A DNA stretch of 64,000 bases from Streptosporangium brasiliense (GTDB lineage: Bacteria > Actinomycetota > Actinomycetes > Streptosporangiales > Streptosporangiaceae). The stretch is taken from contig NZ_JAUSRB010000002.1 in assembly GCF_030811595.1 (NCBI RefSeq), positions 2,976,001 through 3,040,000 of the forward strand, read 5' to 3'. Each line of letters starts with the position of its first letter. Within the stretch, counting starts at the first letter, position 1. The notes beneath the pieces were generated by a model, which saw only the letters and a list, made by a program, of their open reading frames with translations, did no database searches and was not told where the DNA came from. Shown here in pieces: positions 17,527 to 26,173 of the stretch. A program made the translations under genes and the position numbers.

Positions 17527-18249
17527 CTACGGCAAGAGCCTAAGGGCCCTCCGGAAGGCAGAGGGGTCGAAACCGCCGCCCAGCACCGGGCTCAGGCCGG
17601 CGTGGGCGGTCCGGGCGAAGTCCTCCCGGCCGAGGGCTCCGGCCCCCTCCGGGAGCACGCCGGCCAGCGGCCGGGCGGCCAGCATCTCCAGGTCCGCCAC
17701 GTTGCACCGCTCGGCCAGGTCGGGGGCGGCCGGCCAGGAGCCGATCACCACCCCGGCCGGCTCCAGCCCGCGATGGGCCATCGCCTCCAGCGTCAGCGCG
17801 GTGTGGTTGAGCGTGCCCAGCGCCGCCCGGGTCACCAGGAGCACCGGCGCGGAGAGCTCCCGGGCCAGGTCGGCCAGAGTCGCCCCCTCCTCGTCGAAGC
17901 GGACGAGCAGCCCGCCCGCCCCTTCGACGACCACCAGGCGGTGCGACTCGGCCAGCTCCTCGATCCGGGCGGCCGCCTGGGTGAGGGAGACCGGCGGCAG
18001 GCCCGCCGTGCGGGCGGCCGCCGCCGGGGACAGCGGGTCAGGGAACCTGGCGAACTCGAACGTCGAGGTCACCCCGGACAGCCGGATGACGTCGTCGAGG
18101 TCTCCGGGTTCCGTCTCGCCCACCCCGGTCTGAGCGGGTTTCACCACCGCGACCGGGACGCCCCGCTCTCTGGCGAGCGAGGCCACGGCCGCGGTGACGA
18201 TCGTCTTTCCCACTCCGGTGTCGGTCCCGGTGACCACGAGAATGCTCAC
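17527..18249 (-). CDS. bioD: dethiobiotin synthetase
   Basis: BioD closes the ureido ring of dethiobiotin using ATP and CO2. The 240-residue protein opens with the P-loop [15 protein letters not shown], continues with VVKPAQTG and has the [10 protein letters not shown] motif characteristic of BioD. GTG 18249 is chosen because AAGGTGAGG lies just upstream. It precedes bioB by 35 bp in one transcription unit. A regulator, not bioA, lies upstream. Confidence 0.96.
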   Translation of the reverse strand: MSILVVTGTDTGVGKTIVTAAVASLARERGVPVAVVKPAQTGVGETEPGDLDDVIRLSGVTSTFEFARFPDPLSPAAAARTAGLPPVSLTQAAARIEELAESHRLVVVEGAGGLLVRFDEEGATLADLARELSAPVLLVTRAALGTLNHTALTLEAMAHRGLEPAGVVIGSWPAAPDLAERCNVADLEMLAARPLAGVLPEGAGALGREDFARTAHAGLSPVLGGGFDPSAFRRALRLLP

Positions 18250-18324
18250 GCACCTCACCTTAGGCGGCTGTGGCCTTCCGCGGCCCGGACTCACAGCCCG
18301 GACGCGGACCGCCCGCCGGAGACC

Positions 18325-19044
18325 TCAGGGGCGGCGCAGCCGGGTGACGAACTTGTAGCGGTCGCCGCGGTAGAGGGACTGGGCCCACTCCACCGGGTTG
18401 CCGTCGGCGTCGAAGGCGTGCCGGGTGAGCAGCAGCATCGGCAGGCCGACGTCGACGCTCAGCACCTGCGCGTCGTACGGCGTGGCCAGCACGGTCTCGA
18501 TGATCTCCTCGGCGTCGGTCAGCCGCACGTTGTAGGCGTTGTGCAGCGTCTCGTACAGCGAGGAGTGCACCTCCAGCTCGCGCCGGAGCCGGGGGAAGCG
18601 CCGGGCCGACAGGTGGGTGGTGTCGATCGACATCGGCTCGCCGTTGGCCAGGCGCAGCCGGTGGATGCGCAGCACGCGGCCGCCGGGGTTGATCGCCAGC
18701 CGGCGGGCCAGGGGCTCGTCGGCGGTGATGTAGCTGATATCGAGGATCTTGGTGTCGGGTTCGAGGCCGACCGTCCGCAGGTCGCCGGTGTATGAGGTGA
18801 GCTGGAGGACCTGGGCGACCTTGGGCTGCGCGACGAACGTCCCCTTGCCCTGGATGCGCACCAGGCGGCCCTCGACCACCAGCTCCGACAGGGCCTGGCG
18901 CACGGTGGTGCGCGACGTCTCGAAGCGCACCGCCAGGGTCCGCTCGGGGGGCAGCGCGCTGCCCGCCGACAGGCTCTTGGTCAGCGCGAGCAGGCTGCGT
19001 TTGACGTCGTAGTACTTAGGAATCCTGGGGGAGTCGTCCGTCAC
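18325..19044 (-). CDS. GntR/HutC-family regulator, DasR-like
   Basis: The 239-residue protein has an N-terminal winged helix ([20 protein letters not shown], residues about 34-60) and a C-terminal UTRA effector domain. Its sequence is close to what I know of Streptomyces DasR, for example VPKYY-type start, [25 protein letters not shown] and YRGDRYKFV near the end. DasR senses glucosamine phosphates and represses chitin and GlcNAc genes. Here it sits between bioF and bioD, so it may be the genus's DasR, or a paralogue recruited to biotin control. The GTG 19044 start has GAGGTG before it. I see no clear dre-type operator in the 76-bp gap to bioF. Confidence 0.8.
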   Translation of the reverse strand: MTDDSPRIPKYYDVKRSLLALTKSLSAGSALPPERTLAVRFETSRTTVRQALSELVVEGRLVRIQGKGTFVAQPKVAQVLQLTSYTGDLRTVGLEPDTKILDISYITADEPLARRLAINPGGRVLRIHRLRLANGEPMSIDTTHLSARRFPRLRRELEVHSSLYETLHNAYNVRLTDAEEIIETVLATPYDAQVLSVDVGLPMLLLTRHAFDADGNPVEWAQSLYRGDRYKFVTRLRRP

Positions 19045-19120
19045 GTCGGCACCTCACCTGACGGCTCGGAAACGGCGTGGCCGGAGGTGCCGTGCCCGCC
19101 GGCTCGCCCGCTTCGCTCAC

Positions 19121-20281
19121 TCACATGGTCACCTTCATCTCGGCCACGGCGGTGAGCGCACCCCTGATCACCGCTAGATCTTCGGAACTCAGATTGGCCC
19201 GCGCGGTCAACCGCAGGCAAGAGCGGCCGACCGGCACTGAGGGCGGCCGGAAACATCCGGCGCGCACTCCGCGTTCCGCACAGATGAGGGCGGCCCGCAG
19301 TGCGCTCTCGGGTGGGCCGAGCACGATCGGGACGACCGCACCCGCCGGATCGTTGGTCTCCAGGCCGAGTTCGCGGGCCATCGAGGCCAGCTCTCTCGCT
19401 CTGGTCCGCACGCATCCGGGCAGTTCGGGCTGGTTTTGAAGGATATCCACAGCGGCGAGTGCCGCCGCCACGCTGCCGGGGGCGAGGCCGGTGTCGAAGA
19501 TGAACGAACGGCCCGTGTCTATCAGGGTCTCGATCACCTCCGGGGCCCCGAGCACGGCTCCGCCCTGGGAGCCCAGGGACTTGGAGAGTGTGACCGTTCT
19601 CACAACGCCCGGCTCGGCCGCCAGGCCCGCGGCGTGCACGGCTCCCCGGCCGTGGGGGCCGATGACGCCGATCGAGTGGGCTTCGTCCACGATCAGCAGC
19701 GCGCCCTGCCGTACGGTCGCCGCGTGCAGCTCCGCCAGCGGCGCCAGGTCGCCGTCGACGGAGAAGACCGCGTCGGTGACCACTATCGCGTGCTCCTCGT
19801 CCCGGTCGGCCAGGGCCTTCTCCACGGCCGTCACGTCCTTGTGCGGGGTGACCACCACACGCGAGCGGGACAGGCGGCAGGCGTCCACGATGGAGGCGTG
19901 GTTGCCCGCCTCGGAGACCACCAGCGCGCCCCTGCCCAGGGCCGCCACGGCCGCCAGGTTGGCCAGATAGCCGGAGGAGAACACCAGCGCGCCGCGGGCC
20001 CGGGTGAAGGCGCACAGCCGCGCCTCCAGCTCGGCGTGGAGCGCGGTGGAGCCGGTGACCAGGCGGGAGCCGGTCGAGCCGGTGCCCCAGACCCGGGTGG
20101 CCTCCGTCGCCGCCTCGATCAGCCGCCGGTCCCTGGCCAGCCCGAGGTAGTCGTTGGAGGCCAGGTCGATCAGGCCGTCGTCGTCCGGCGTCCGGGCGCG
20201 CAGGCTACGCTTCAGCCCCGCGGCCTCCCGCGTGCCCGCGGCCGTGCGCAACCGTGCCAGCGGATCTGGGGTCTGCTCCAT
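19121..20281 (-). CDS. bioF: 8-amino-7-oxononanoate synthase
   Basis: BioF condenses pimeloyl-ACP or -CoA with alanine, the first committed step of biotin ring assembly, using PLP. The 386-residue protein has the alpha-oxoamine synthase motifs: SNDYLGLA, GTGSTGSRLVTGS, DEAHSIGVIG and the PLP lysine in TLSKSLGSQGG. ATG 20281 is taken; ATG 20290 is equally possible and both lack a good ribosome binding site. It is the first gene of the minus-strand biotin cluster and is divergent from pdtaS, whose GTG is 69 bp away. No bioA is found in the cluster. Confidence 0.94.
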   Translation of the reverse strand: MEQTPDPLARLRTAAGTREAAGLKRSLRARTPDDDGLIDLASNDYLGLARDRRLIEAATEATRVWGTGSTGSRLVTGSTALHAELEARLCAFTRARGALVFSSGYLANLAAVAALGRGALVVSEAGNHASIVDACRLSRSRVVVTPHKDVTAVEKALADRDEEHAIVVTDAVFSVDGDLAPLAELHAATVRQGALLIVDEAHSIGVIGPHGRGAVHAAGLAAEPGVVRTVTLSKSLGSQGGAVLGAPEVIETLIDTGRSFIFDTGLAPGSVAAALAAVDILQNQPELPGCVRTRARELASMARELGLETNDPAGAVVPIVLGPPESALRAALICAERGVRAGCFRPPSVPVGRSCLRLTARANLSSEDLAVIRGALTAVAEMKVTM

Positions 20282-20349
20282 AGCGGGCATCTTGCCAGCC
20301 GGACCCGCCCGATTCGCGTTTGGGCCCGCAAAGAACGCATGATGCACGA

Positions 20350-21813
20350 GTGCCGACTCTAAGCGACCTGGTAGTCCGTCATACCGCGCTCGACGATGCC
20401 GACCTCGAGTGGATGCACTCGCTGGTCTCCGACTGGCAGCTGCTGGCCGACCTGTCGTTCGCCGATCTCATCCTGTGGATCCCGCTCAGGGAGAGATCGG
20501 GCTGGATCGCCATCGCGCAGATGCGGCCCACCACGGGCCCCACCGTCTATCACGACGACATCGTGGGGATGACGGTGGCCAAGGGGGAACGGGCGCTCAT
20601 CGACACCGCCTGGGACGAGCGGCGGATCTGCCGGGAGGGCGATCCCGACTGGTCGAGCGGGGTGCCGGTGCGCGAGGAGACCATCCCGGTACGGCGGGCC
20701 GACCACTTCCTGGGCGTGATCCAGCGTTCGACGAACCTGTCGTCGGCGCGCACTCCCTCACGGCTTGAGCTCACCTACCTGCAGAGCGCCTCCGACCTGG
20801 CCCAGATGGTGGCCGAGGGGCGCTTCCCCTTCTCCGGCGCCGAGCCGATCCTGGTCCGCTCGCCGCGCGTGGGCGACGGGCTGCTCCGGCTCGACCGGGC
20901 GGGCCGGGTCACCTACGCCTCGCCGAACGCGCTGTCGGCCTACCGGCGGCTGGGGCTCAACGCCGACCTGGTCGGCGCCGAGCTGGGCCGCACCACCGCC
21001 ACCCTCTGCTACTCCGACGAGCCCATCAACGAGAACCTGATGATCGTGGCCAGCGGCCGGGAGCCCAGGGAGACCGAGGTCGAGTCGGGCGGCACGGTCG
21101 TGCAGCTGCGGGCGATCCCGCTGGTGGTCGGCGGCGGGCGGATCGGCGCGCTGGTGCTCATCCGCGACGTGACCGAGCTGCGGCGCCGTGAGCGGGAGCT
21201 GATGACCAAGGACGCCACCATCAGGGAGATCCACCACCGGGTGAAGAACAACCTGCAGACGGTGGCCGCGCTGCTGCGGCTGCAGGCCCGGCGGCTGCAG
21301 CAGCCGGAGGGGCGCGAGGCGCTGGAGGAGGCGGTGCGCAGGGTCGGGTCGATCGCGATCGTGCACGAGACGCTGTCGCACACGCCCGACGAGCAGGTGG
21401 ACTTCGACGACATCGCCGACCGCGTGATCGCGATGACGGGCGAGGTGGCGGCGCCGGAGGCGCAGGTCGTGCCGCGCCGGATCGGGACGTTCGGGGTGCT
21501 GCGCTCGGAGATCGCGACGCCGCTGGCGATGGTCCTCACCGAGCTGCTGCAGAACGCCGTCCAGCACGGGCTGGCACACCGGCCGGGCAAACTTCAGGTG
21601 ATCGTTTCGCGGGGGGCCGACCGGCTCGACGTCATCGTCTCCGATGACGGGACCGGTCTGCCGGAGGGCTTCGACCTGGAGTCGTCCACCAGTCTCGGCC
21701 TGCAGATCGTGCGCACGCTGGTCGTCGGGGAGCTGTCCGGGCGGCTGGCCATCGAGCCCCGGCAGGGCGGCGGTACGGAGGTCACCCTAGGCATTCCCCT
21801 CCCCGCGGTCTGA
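20350..21813 (+). CDS. pdtaS: sensor histidine kinase, PdtaS type
   Basis: The 487-residue soluble kinase has an N-terminal GAF-like domain (about 10-150, with DWQLLADLSFADLILW), a PAS domain (about 180-285), a HisKA_2 phosphoacceptor region IREIHHRVKNNLQTVAALL with the His at EIHHR, and a HATPase (LTELLQNAVQHG, DDGTGLPEGF). This matches mycobacterial PdtaS, which phosphorylates the RNA-binding antiterminator PdtaR. It faces whiB1 convergently, the same arrangement as Rv3220c and Rv3219 in M. tuberculosis. GTG 20350 gives the conserved start PTLSDL. No pdtaR is in the window. Confidence 0.88.
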   Translation: MPTLSDLVVRHTALDDADLEWMHSLVSDWQLLADLSFADLILWIPLRERSGWIAIAQMRPTTGPTVYHDDIVGMTVAKGERALIDTAWDERRICREGDPDWSSGVPVREETIPVRRADHFLGVIQRSTNLSSARTPSRLELTYLQSASDLAQMVAEGRFPFSGAEPILVRSPRVGDGLLRLDRAGRVTYASPNALSAYRRLGLNADLVGAELGRTTATLCYSDEPINENLMIVASGREPRETEVESGGTVVQLRAIPLVVGGGRIGALVLIRDVTELRRRERELMTKDATIREIHHRVKNNLQTVAALLRLQARRLQQPEGREALEEAVRRVGSIAIVHETLSHTPDEQVDFDDIADRVIAMTGEVAAPEAQVVPRRIGTFGVLRSEIATPLAMVLTELLQNAVQHGLAHRPGKLQVIVSRGADRLDVIVSDDGTGLPEGFDLESSTSLGLQIVRTLVVGELSGRLAIEPRQGGGTEVTLGIPLPAV

Positions 21814-21844
21814 GCCGGGCCGGGGAGGGGCGCTTTCTCGCCGG

Positions 21845-22099
21845 TCAGACGTTCGCGCGGGTGCGGGCGCGGGCGGTGCGGCGCTTGAAGGCGCGGCGCT
21901 CGTCCTCGCTCAGGCCGCCCCAGACGCCGGCGTCCTGCCCGGATTCCAGGGCCCACTTCAGGCATGCTTCACTTACAGTGCACGTACGGCAGACCTGCTT
22001 GGCCTCTTCGATCTGCATCAGGGCGGGGCCGGTGTTGCCGATCGGGAAGAACAGCTCGGGGTCCACGTCACGGCAGGCAGCGCGGTGGCGCCAGTCCAT
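21845..22099 (-). CDS. whiB1: WhiB1/WblE-type iron-sulfur transcription factor
   Basis: WhiB proteins bind a 4Fe-4S cluster and the primary sigma factor. WhiB1 is essential in mycobacteria and its cluster reacts with nitric oxide. This 84-residue protein begins MDWRHRAACRD and has four cysteines at 9, 37, 40 and 46, the GVWGG turn and a basic tail KRRTARARTRANV. It matches M. tuberculosis WhiB1 almost along its length, from memory of that sequence. It converges on pdtaS, a conserved neighbourhood. A CRP-type box lies about 55 bp upstream of its ATG. Confidence 0.95.
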   Translation of the reverse strand: MDWRHRAACRDVDPELFFPIGNTGPALMQIEEAKQVCRTCTVSEACLKWALESGQDAGVWGGLSEDERRAFKRRTARARTRANV

Positions 22100-22151
22100 G
22101 CGTCCACTCCTTCGTAAGAGGAGCCCTTGCTGCGGCTCCGTCGGCTCACTT

Positions 22152-22167
22152 TGTGAAGACTTTCACT
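22152..22167. promoter_or_regulatory. CRP-type box upstream of whiB1
   Basis: TGTGAAGACTTTCACT fits TGTGA-N6-TCACA in nine of ten bases. In M. tuberculosis the CRP protein Rv3676 binds the whiB1 promoter, so the site is probably conserved in function. The rest of the 280-bp region 22100-22379 shows no gene. Confidence 0.65.
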
Positions 22168-22379
22168 AACCAGCGCGAACAATTACCCGAGCCTTGTTCG
22201 GTCGGGGGCAGGTTCACTTGATCGTCGGTGGCCTGGGAGCGAGGTGGCCGCTCAAAGGTCCTACGTTCCGACGTCAATGTTGAGATTGTCAGCCACGCTC
22301 AGTACATGCAAGAGGTTTGGGAGAACGTTTTGCCGGATATGCATGTCGGATGCGTCACACAATGACCGCATGTAACGAG

Positions 22380-23339
22380 TCAGACCAAAACTTGTAACGC
22401 GTTCGGGATAGACCGGAACGTCACTCGCTCGACTTCGCCCAGGTAGTCGCCGTCGAGCTGGAAGGCCACCGGGCGCTCGGCGGTCAGCGTGAACTCCCGC
22501 TCGTCGTGGAGCTGGACCAGGTGGCGGCCGTTGGGCAGGGTGTCGCGGACCCCCATGATCTGGGGCATCAGGCGGAGCATCGACGGCAGGCCCAGGCGCT
22601 GCAGTCCCAGCAGGTCGAGGCCCGTCTCGAAGCTCGCCCACGGGGTCGGGCAGACCGGCTGGGAACCCACGTAGGTCCACGGCGAGGTGTTGGAGACGAC
22701 CGCCATGAAGATGTGCCCGGCCCGGGGCACGTCGGGGCCCTCGACGGCCATGGCGGCATGGCGCTTGTCGGTCGTCAGATAGTGGTGCAGCGCGGTGTTC
22801 ACATAGCGGGTGGGAGTGGCCTTGCGGCCGGTGCCGCGCATCCCCTCGACCGCCCGGATCACCTCGGCGTCATACCCCAGGCCACTACAGAAGGTGAAAT
22901 ATCGGCTTTCGTCATCCCAGATCGCCTGACCAAGCCCGACGGTCCGCCGCCGATCGTCACGGATCGCCTCGAGCACCGCGCCGACCGCCTCCACCGGGCT
23001 GTTCGGCAGCCCGAGCGCCCGCGCGAACACGTTCGCGCTGCCACCGGGGATGACCAGCAGCGCCGGCCGCTCCGAGGCGTCCCCGTCGGCGCCGCTCCTG
23101 CCGTCCTCCGCGTCGAGCAGGCCGTTCACGGCCTCGTTGATCGTGCCGTCGCCGCCCAGCACGGCCACCACGTCGAACCCTGAGGCATGGGCCTTGCGGG
23201 ACAGAAGGGCCGCGTGCCCACGGTAGGCGGTCTCCTCCACCTTGAGATTCATGGTGGCGCTCAGTGCCCTGATGAGCACGTCCCGCGTCCGCTGGTTGGT
23301 CGACGTCGCCTTGGGGTTCACCAGGAGCATCGCGCGCAT
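22380..23339 (-). CDS. diacylglycerol kinase-family lipid kinase
   Basis: The 319-residue protein has the DAGK catalytic domain: MLLVNPKATS at the start, VAVLGGDGTINEAVNGL (the GGDGT nucleotide motif at about 60), and IPGGSANVFARALGLP, equivalent to the GTxNDFAR loop. The C-terminal half is the beta-sandwich domain ending with the VAFQLDGDYLG motif. It phosphorylates diacylglycerol or a related lipid alcohol at the membrane; the exact substrate is unknown. It starts at ATG 23339, divergent from a small membrane protein at 23417. Confidence 0.88.
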   Translation of the reverse strand: MRAMLLVNPKATSTNQRTRDVLIRALSATMNLKVEETAYRGHAALLSRKAHASGFDVVAVLGGDGTINEAVNGLLDAEDGRSGADGDASERPALLVIPGGSANVFARALGLPNSPVEAVGAVLEAIRDDRRRTVGLGQAIWDDESRYFTFCSGLGYDAEVIRAVEGMRGTGRKATPTRYVNTALHHYLTTDKRHAAMAVEGPDVPRAGHIFMAVVSNTSPWTYVGSQPVCPTPWASFETGLDLLGLQRLGLPSMLRLMPQIMGVRDTLPNGRHLVQLHDEREFTLTAERPVAFQLDGDYLGEVERVTFRSIPNALQVLV

Positions 23340-23416
23340 AATGCCAGCGTATCCGCCGATAACGGCACTGCGGCTGCGGAAATCAGGCCGGGCTGCCCCG
23401 GCGATAGGGTTGGGAT

Positions 23417-23800
23417 GTGTCGAATCGCCCGATGACCCTCACCGTCGCCGCCGTCGTCATGGGGCTGGAAGGCCTCATCACCCTGGTGCTCGGCGGCTAC
23501 GCCGGAGTCGAGACGGTGATCGGCCAGCCGTCCGACGTGCTGAGCTCGATCTTCGTCGCCGGCTTCGGGATCCTGGTCGGCGTGGTCCTGCTCTGGGTGG
23601 GCTGGGGCATGCTGCAGGCCGAACGGTGGACGCGGAGCCTGGGCGTGCTGGCCCAGATCTTCGCCACCGTGATCGGCATCACGCTGATCCAGTCCGACCA
23701 GCAGACCATCGGCATCCCGCTCATCGCCGTGGCAGTGATCGGACTGGTCGCGCTGCTGTCGCCGCCGACGACGCAGGCCCTCTACGGGGACCAGGACTGA
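23417..23800 (+). CDS. small four-helix membrane protein of unknown function
   Basis: The 127 residues are mostly hydrophobic with four predicted membrane segments, at about 7-27, 44-66, 75-92 and 99-116. There is no catalytic or binding motif I recognise. GTG 23417 is the start, with GGG sequence upstream. It lies between the divergent lipid kinase and the convergent sigma factor gene. Actinobacterial genomes carry many such integral membrane proteins, and nothing in the context fixes its job. Confidence 0.75.
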   Translation: MSNRPMTLTVAAVVMGLEGLITLVLGGYAGVETVIGQPSDVLSSIFVAGFGILVGVVLLWVGWGMLQAERWTRSLGVLAQIFATVIGITLIQSDQQTIGIPLIAVAVIGLVALLSPPTTQALYGDQD

Positions 23801-23831
23801 CCCGGTCTCCTCGGTCGTCCGCGGGCGGGGC

Positions 23832-24632
23832 CTAGTCTTCCGCGGTCAGGCCCTCACGGAGCTGGGCCAGGGTCCTGGCCAGCAGCCGGGACACGTGCAT
23901 CTGCGAGATGCCGAGCTCGGTGGCGATCTGGGACTGGGTCATGTTGCCGAAGAACCGCAGCAGCAGGATCCGCTTCTCGCGCGGCGGCAGCCGTTCGAGC
24001 AGCGGTTTGAGCGACTCGCGGTATTCGACACCCTCCAGGGAGTCGTCCACGATGCCGAGGGAGTCGGCCACCGCGGGCGCGTCGTCGTCACCGGAGTCGG
24101 GTGCGTCGAGGGAGACCGTGGAATAGGCGTTGGCCGACTCCAGCCCCTCCAGCACCTCCTCCTCGCTCATCTTCAGGAACGCCGCGAGCTCGCCGACGGT
24201 GGGCGCGCGTCCCTCGCGCTGCGAGAGCTCGCTTATCGCCTTGGTCAGCGAGAGCTTGAGCTCCTGCAGGCGGCGCGGCACGCGGACCGCCCAGCCCTTG
24301 TCGCGGAAGTGCCGTTTGATCTCGCCCACGATCGTCGGGGTGGCGTAGGTGGAGAACTCCACCCCCCGGCCGAGGTCGAAGCGGTCGATCGACTTGATCA
24401 GGCCGATGGTCGCGACCTGGGTGAGATCGTCAAGCCACTCGCCCCGGTTGCGGAACCGGCGGGCGAGATACTCCACCAGGGGAAGGTGGAGCTCGACGAG
24501 TTCGTCACGGATACGCTGGCGCCGCGAGTCGTCGGGGGTCAACTCCGCCAGTTCCGCGAAGAGCAGGCGCGCGCGCACCCGGTCGGGCACCGCGTGGTCG
24601 CTGGCGGCCATGGCACGAGTCCTTTCCGTCAC
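23832..24632 (-). CDS. SigB/SigF/SigG-family RNA polymerase sigma factor
   Basis: This stress or development sigma factor of 266 residues has region 2 (LPLVEYLARRFRNRGEWLDDL, continuing TQVATIGLIKSIDRFD), region 3 (about 135-185) and region 4 with the helix-turn-helix MTQSQIATELGISQMHVSRLL. It follows an RsbW-type anti-sigma kinase, overlapping it by GTGA: GTG 24632 shares bases with the rsbW stop at 24629-24631. ATG 24611 with GGAAAGGA upstream is an alternative start. The pair implies partner switching with an anti-anti-sigma factor that is not in the window. Confidence 0.9.
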   Translation of the reverse strand: MTERTRAMAASDHAVPDRVRARLLFAELAELTPDDSRRQRIRDELVELHLPLVEYLARRFRNRGEWLDDLTQVATIGLIKSIDRFDLGRGVEFSTYATPTIVGEIKRHFRDKGWAVRVPRRLQELKLSLTKAISELSQREGRAPTVGELAAFLKMSEEEVLEGLESANAYSTVSLDAPDSGDDDAPAVADSLGIVDDSLEGVEYRESLKPLLERLPPREKRILLLRFFGNMTQSQIATELGISQMHVSRLLARTLAQLREGLTAED

Positions 24633-25054
24633 GCCGGCCTCGCCGCGCCTCGGCGCTTGCGTAGCACGATCGCCATGCGGTCGGGGGAGTCGGTTACGGC
24701 ATCCACGTCGTCAGCCAGGGCGGTGAGCACCATCCACGCGAAGTCGTCGCGCTTCGGCGCGGAACTCCCGACCGTGCTGACCTCGACCCGGATCTGCATC
24801 AGCTGCCCGGTGAGCTCGAACTCGGCGACCAGATCGGTGCCGGGCACGGCCTGGGTCAACAACATCGCGCACGCCTCGTCGACCGCGATCCGCAGATCCT
24901 CGATCTCGTCGAGCGTGAAGTCCAGCCGTGCGGCCAGTCCGGCGGTCGCCGTACGTAGCACGGACAGATAGGCACTCGCGGCCGGCAGCCGGACGCTCAC
25001 CACGTCCCGGATCCCACCCATACCGACCGCGGGTGTCTCGGTGTGTTCGGTCAC
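24629..25054 (-). CDS. rsbW: RsbW-type anti-sigma factor / serine kinase
   Basis: The 141-residue protein is a GHKL ATPase-fold anti-sigma factor. The N-box is DLRIAVDEACAMLL, where Glu and Asp would coordinate Mg-ATP. A canonical G-box is not obvious, as in several Streptomyces RsbW homologues. It should bind the overlapping sigma factor and release it when an unphosphorylated antagonist appears. GTG 25054 has GAGGAGGAAC in front. Translational overlap with the sigma gene keeps the two products balanced. Confidence 0.85.
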   Translation of the reverse strand: MTEHTETPAVGMGGIRDVVSVRLPAASAYLSVLRTATAGLAARLDFTLDEIEDLRIAVDEACAMLLTQAVPGTDLVAEFELTGQLMQIRVEVSTVGSSAPKRDDFAWMVLTALADDVDAVTDSPDRMAIVLRKRRGAARPA

Positions 25055-25188
25055 GTTCCTCCTCGCAGAGTCGCTGACTGCAACCTACAGCCCCGAGAGG
25101 GTGGTTGGCCCAATTGGACTCGCGATCGGGGCGATTTGAACACCTCAAGAACACCCTAAGACGCCTGAATGGGGCGTCTCAACAGCTC

Positions 25189-25221
25189 AGGCCCCGTGGG
25201 GTCGCACTCCTCACGGGGCCT
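25189..25221. terminator. hairpin downstream of sodN
   Basis: AGGCCCCGTG (25189-25198) pairs perfectly with CACGGGGCCT (25212-25221) around a 13-base loop. It lies between the sodN stop (25376) and the rsbW start (25054) and most likely ends sodN transcription. No long T-run follows in the minus direction. Confidence 0.6.
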
Positions 25222-25229
25222 GTCCGTTT

Positions 25230-25371
25230 AATCGCGACGCTGCGCGTCGCGGCTCGGGTGCTGATAACCGGTGGCTTCCCTCGTCGCTCGTCCGCTGCGC
25301 TCCCTCGCTCCTCGGTCCAGCTCACCGGCGCACCCTCGCGGGTCAATCGCGACGCTGCGCGTCGCGGCTCG
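25230..25371. repeat. two identical 27-bp repeats, each a hairpin
   Basis: The same 27 bp occurs at 25230-25256 and 25345-25371. Each contains CGCGACGC-TGC-GCGTCGCG, a perfect 8-bp stem with a three-base loop. Between them lies GC-rich sequence with no gene. With the hairpin at 25189, these fill the 321-bp gap between rsbW and sodN. They may act as terminators or be mobile intergenic elements. Confidence 0.75.
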
Positions 25372-25375
25372 CCGC

Positions 25376-25777
25376 TCAGGCGGCCTTGGTCGCCCAGAAA
25401 ATCTTGGAAATCTCGTCGATCTTGGCCAGCAGGTCGTCGGCCTGCTTCGGGTCGACGGTGCCCTTGCCGCCCGCGGCGCCGGCCAGCTTGGTGGCGTCCC
25501 AGAAGAGCTGGTGCAGCTGGGGGTAGGTCTCCAGGTGCGGGGGCTTGAAGTAGTCGGTCCACAGCACCCACAGGTGGTGCTTGACCAGCTCGGCCCGCTG
25601 CTCCTTGATGATGAGCGCGCGGGTGCGGAAGACCGGGTCCTCGTTGGCGACGTACTTCTCCATGATCGCCTTGACGGACTCGGCCTCGATGCGGGCCTGG
25701 GCCGGGTCGTACACGCCGCAGGGCAGGTCACAGTGGGCGGACGCGACGTGCTTGGGTCGCAGAAGTCGTGCGAGCAT
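25376..25777 (-). CDS. sodN: nickel superoxide dismutase
   Basis: NiSOD disproportionates superoxide with a nickel bound by an N-terminal hook. The precursor begins MLARLLRPKHVAS and the mature protein would start at His15 of HCDLPCGVY, whose His1, Cys2 and Cys6 bind nickel. The 133-residue protein is all-helical and aligns along its length with the Streptomyces enzyme. ATG 25777 is chosen because GGAAGGA precedes it and the propeptide length then matches. The processing protease gene sodX is divergent, 90 bp away. Confidence 0.97.
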   Translation of the reverse strand: MLARLLRPKHVASAHCDLPCGVYDPAQARIEAESVKAIMEKYVANEDPVFRTRALIIKEQRAELVKHHLWVLWTDYFKPPHLETYPQLHQLFWDATKLAGAAGGKGTVDPKQADDLLAKIDEISKIFWATKAA

Positions 25778-25867
25778 CGGAAAATCCTTCCTTGATGCTG
25801 AGATCAGCATGGTCCAGTACCGACCTTACTCGTCTTCGAAAAGCCCGTGTGTAAGGGGGTTGCGCCC

Positions 25868-26173
25868 GTGAGAGTCCGTGTCGACGGGGATTCGATGCTG
25901 CCCGCGCTGCGCTCCGGGGACTGGCTCTGGGTGCGCCGCGGCGCCCGGATCAGGCCGGGAGATCTGGTCGTCGCCCGGCTCCCCGCCGACCCGTCGCGGC
26001 TGATCGTCAAACGGGCCGCCTGGGAGGCGGACGGGGGATGGTGGCTGGAGAGCGACAACCAGCGGGCCTCCGGCCGCCGTGACAGCTGGGACTTCGGCGC
26101 CGTGCCGCCGTCGCTGCTCGTCGGCCGGGTGGTGCTGCGCTACTGGCCGTTGACCTTCCGGCGGGCGCGGTAG
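25868..26173 (+). CDS. sodX: nickel superoxide dismutase maturation protease
   Basis: SodX is an S26-family (signal-peptidase-like) endopeptidase that removes the SodN propeptide to expose the nickel-binding histidine. The 101 residues contain the serine motif DGDSMLPALRSGDWLWV and the lysine general base in RLIVKRAAW. There is no membrane anchor, as expected for a cytoplasmic maturation protease. GTG 25868 follows AAGGGGG. It is divergent from sodN, and its 3' end overlaps the convergent CGNR gene by 34 bp. Confidence 0.93.
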   Translation: MRVRVDGDSMLPALRSGDWLWVRRGARIRPGDLVVARLPADPSRLIVKRAAWEADGGWWLESDNQRASGRRDSWDFGAVPPSLLVGRVVLRYWPLTFRRAR

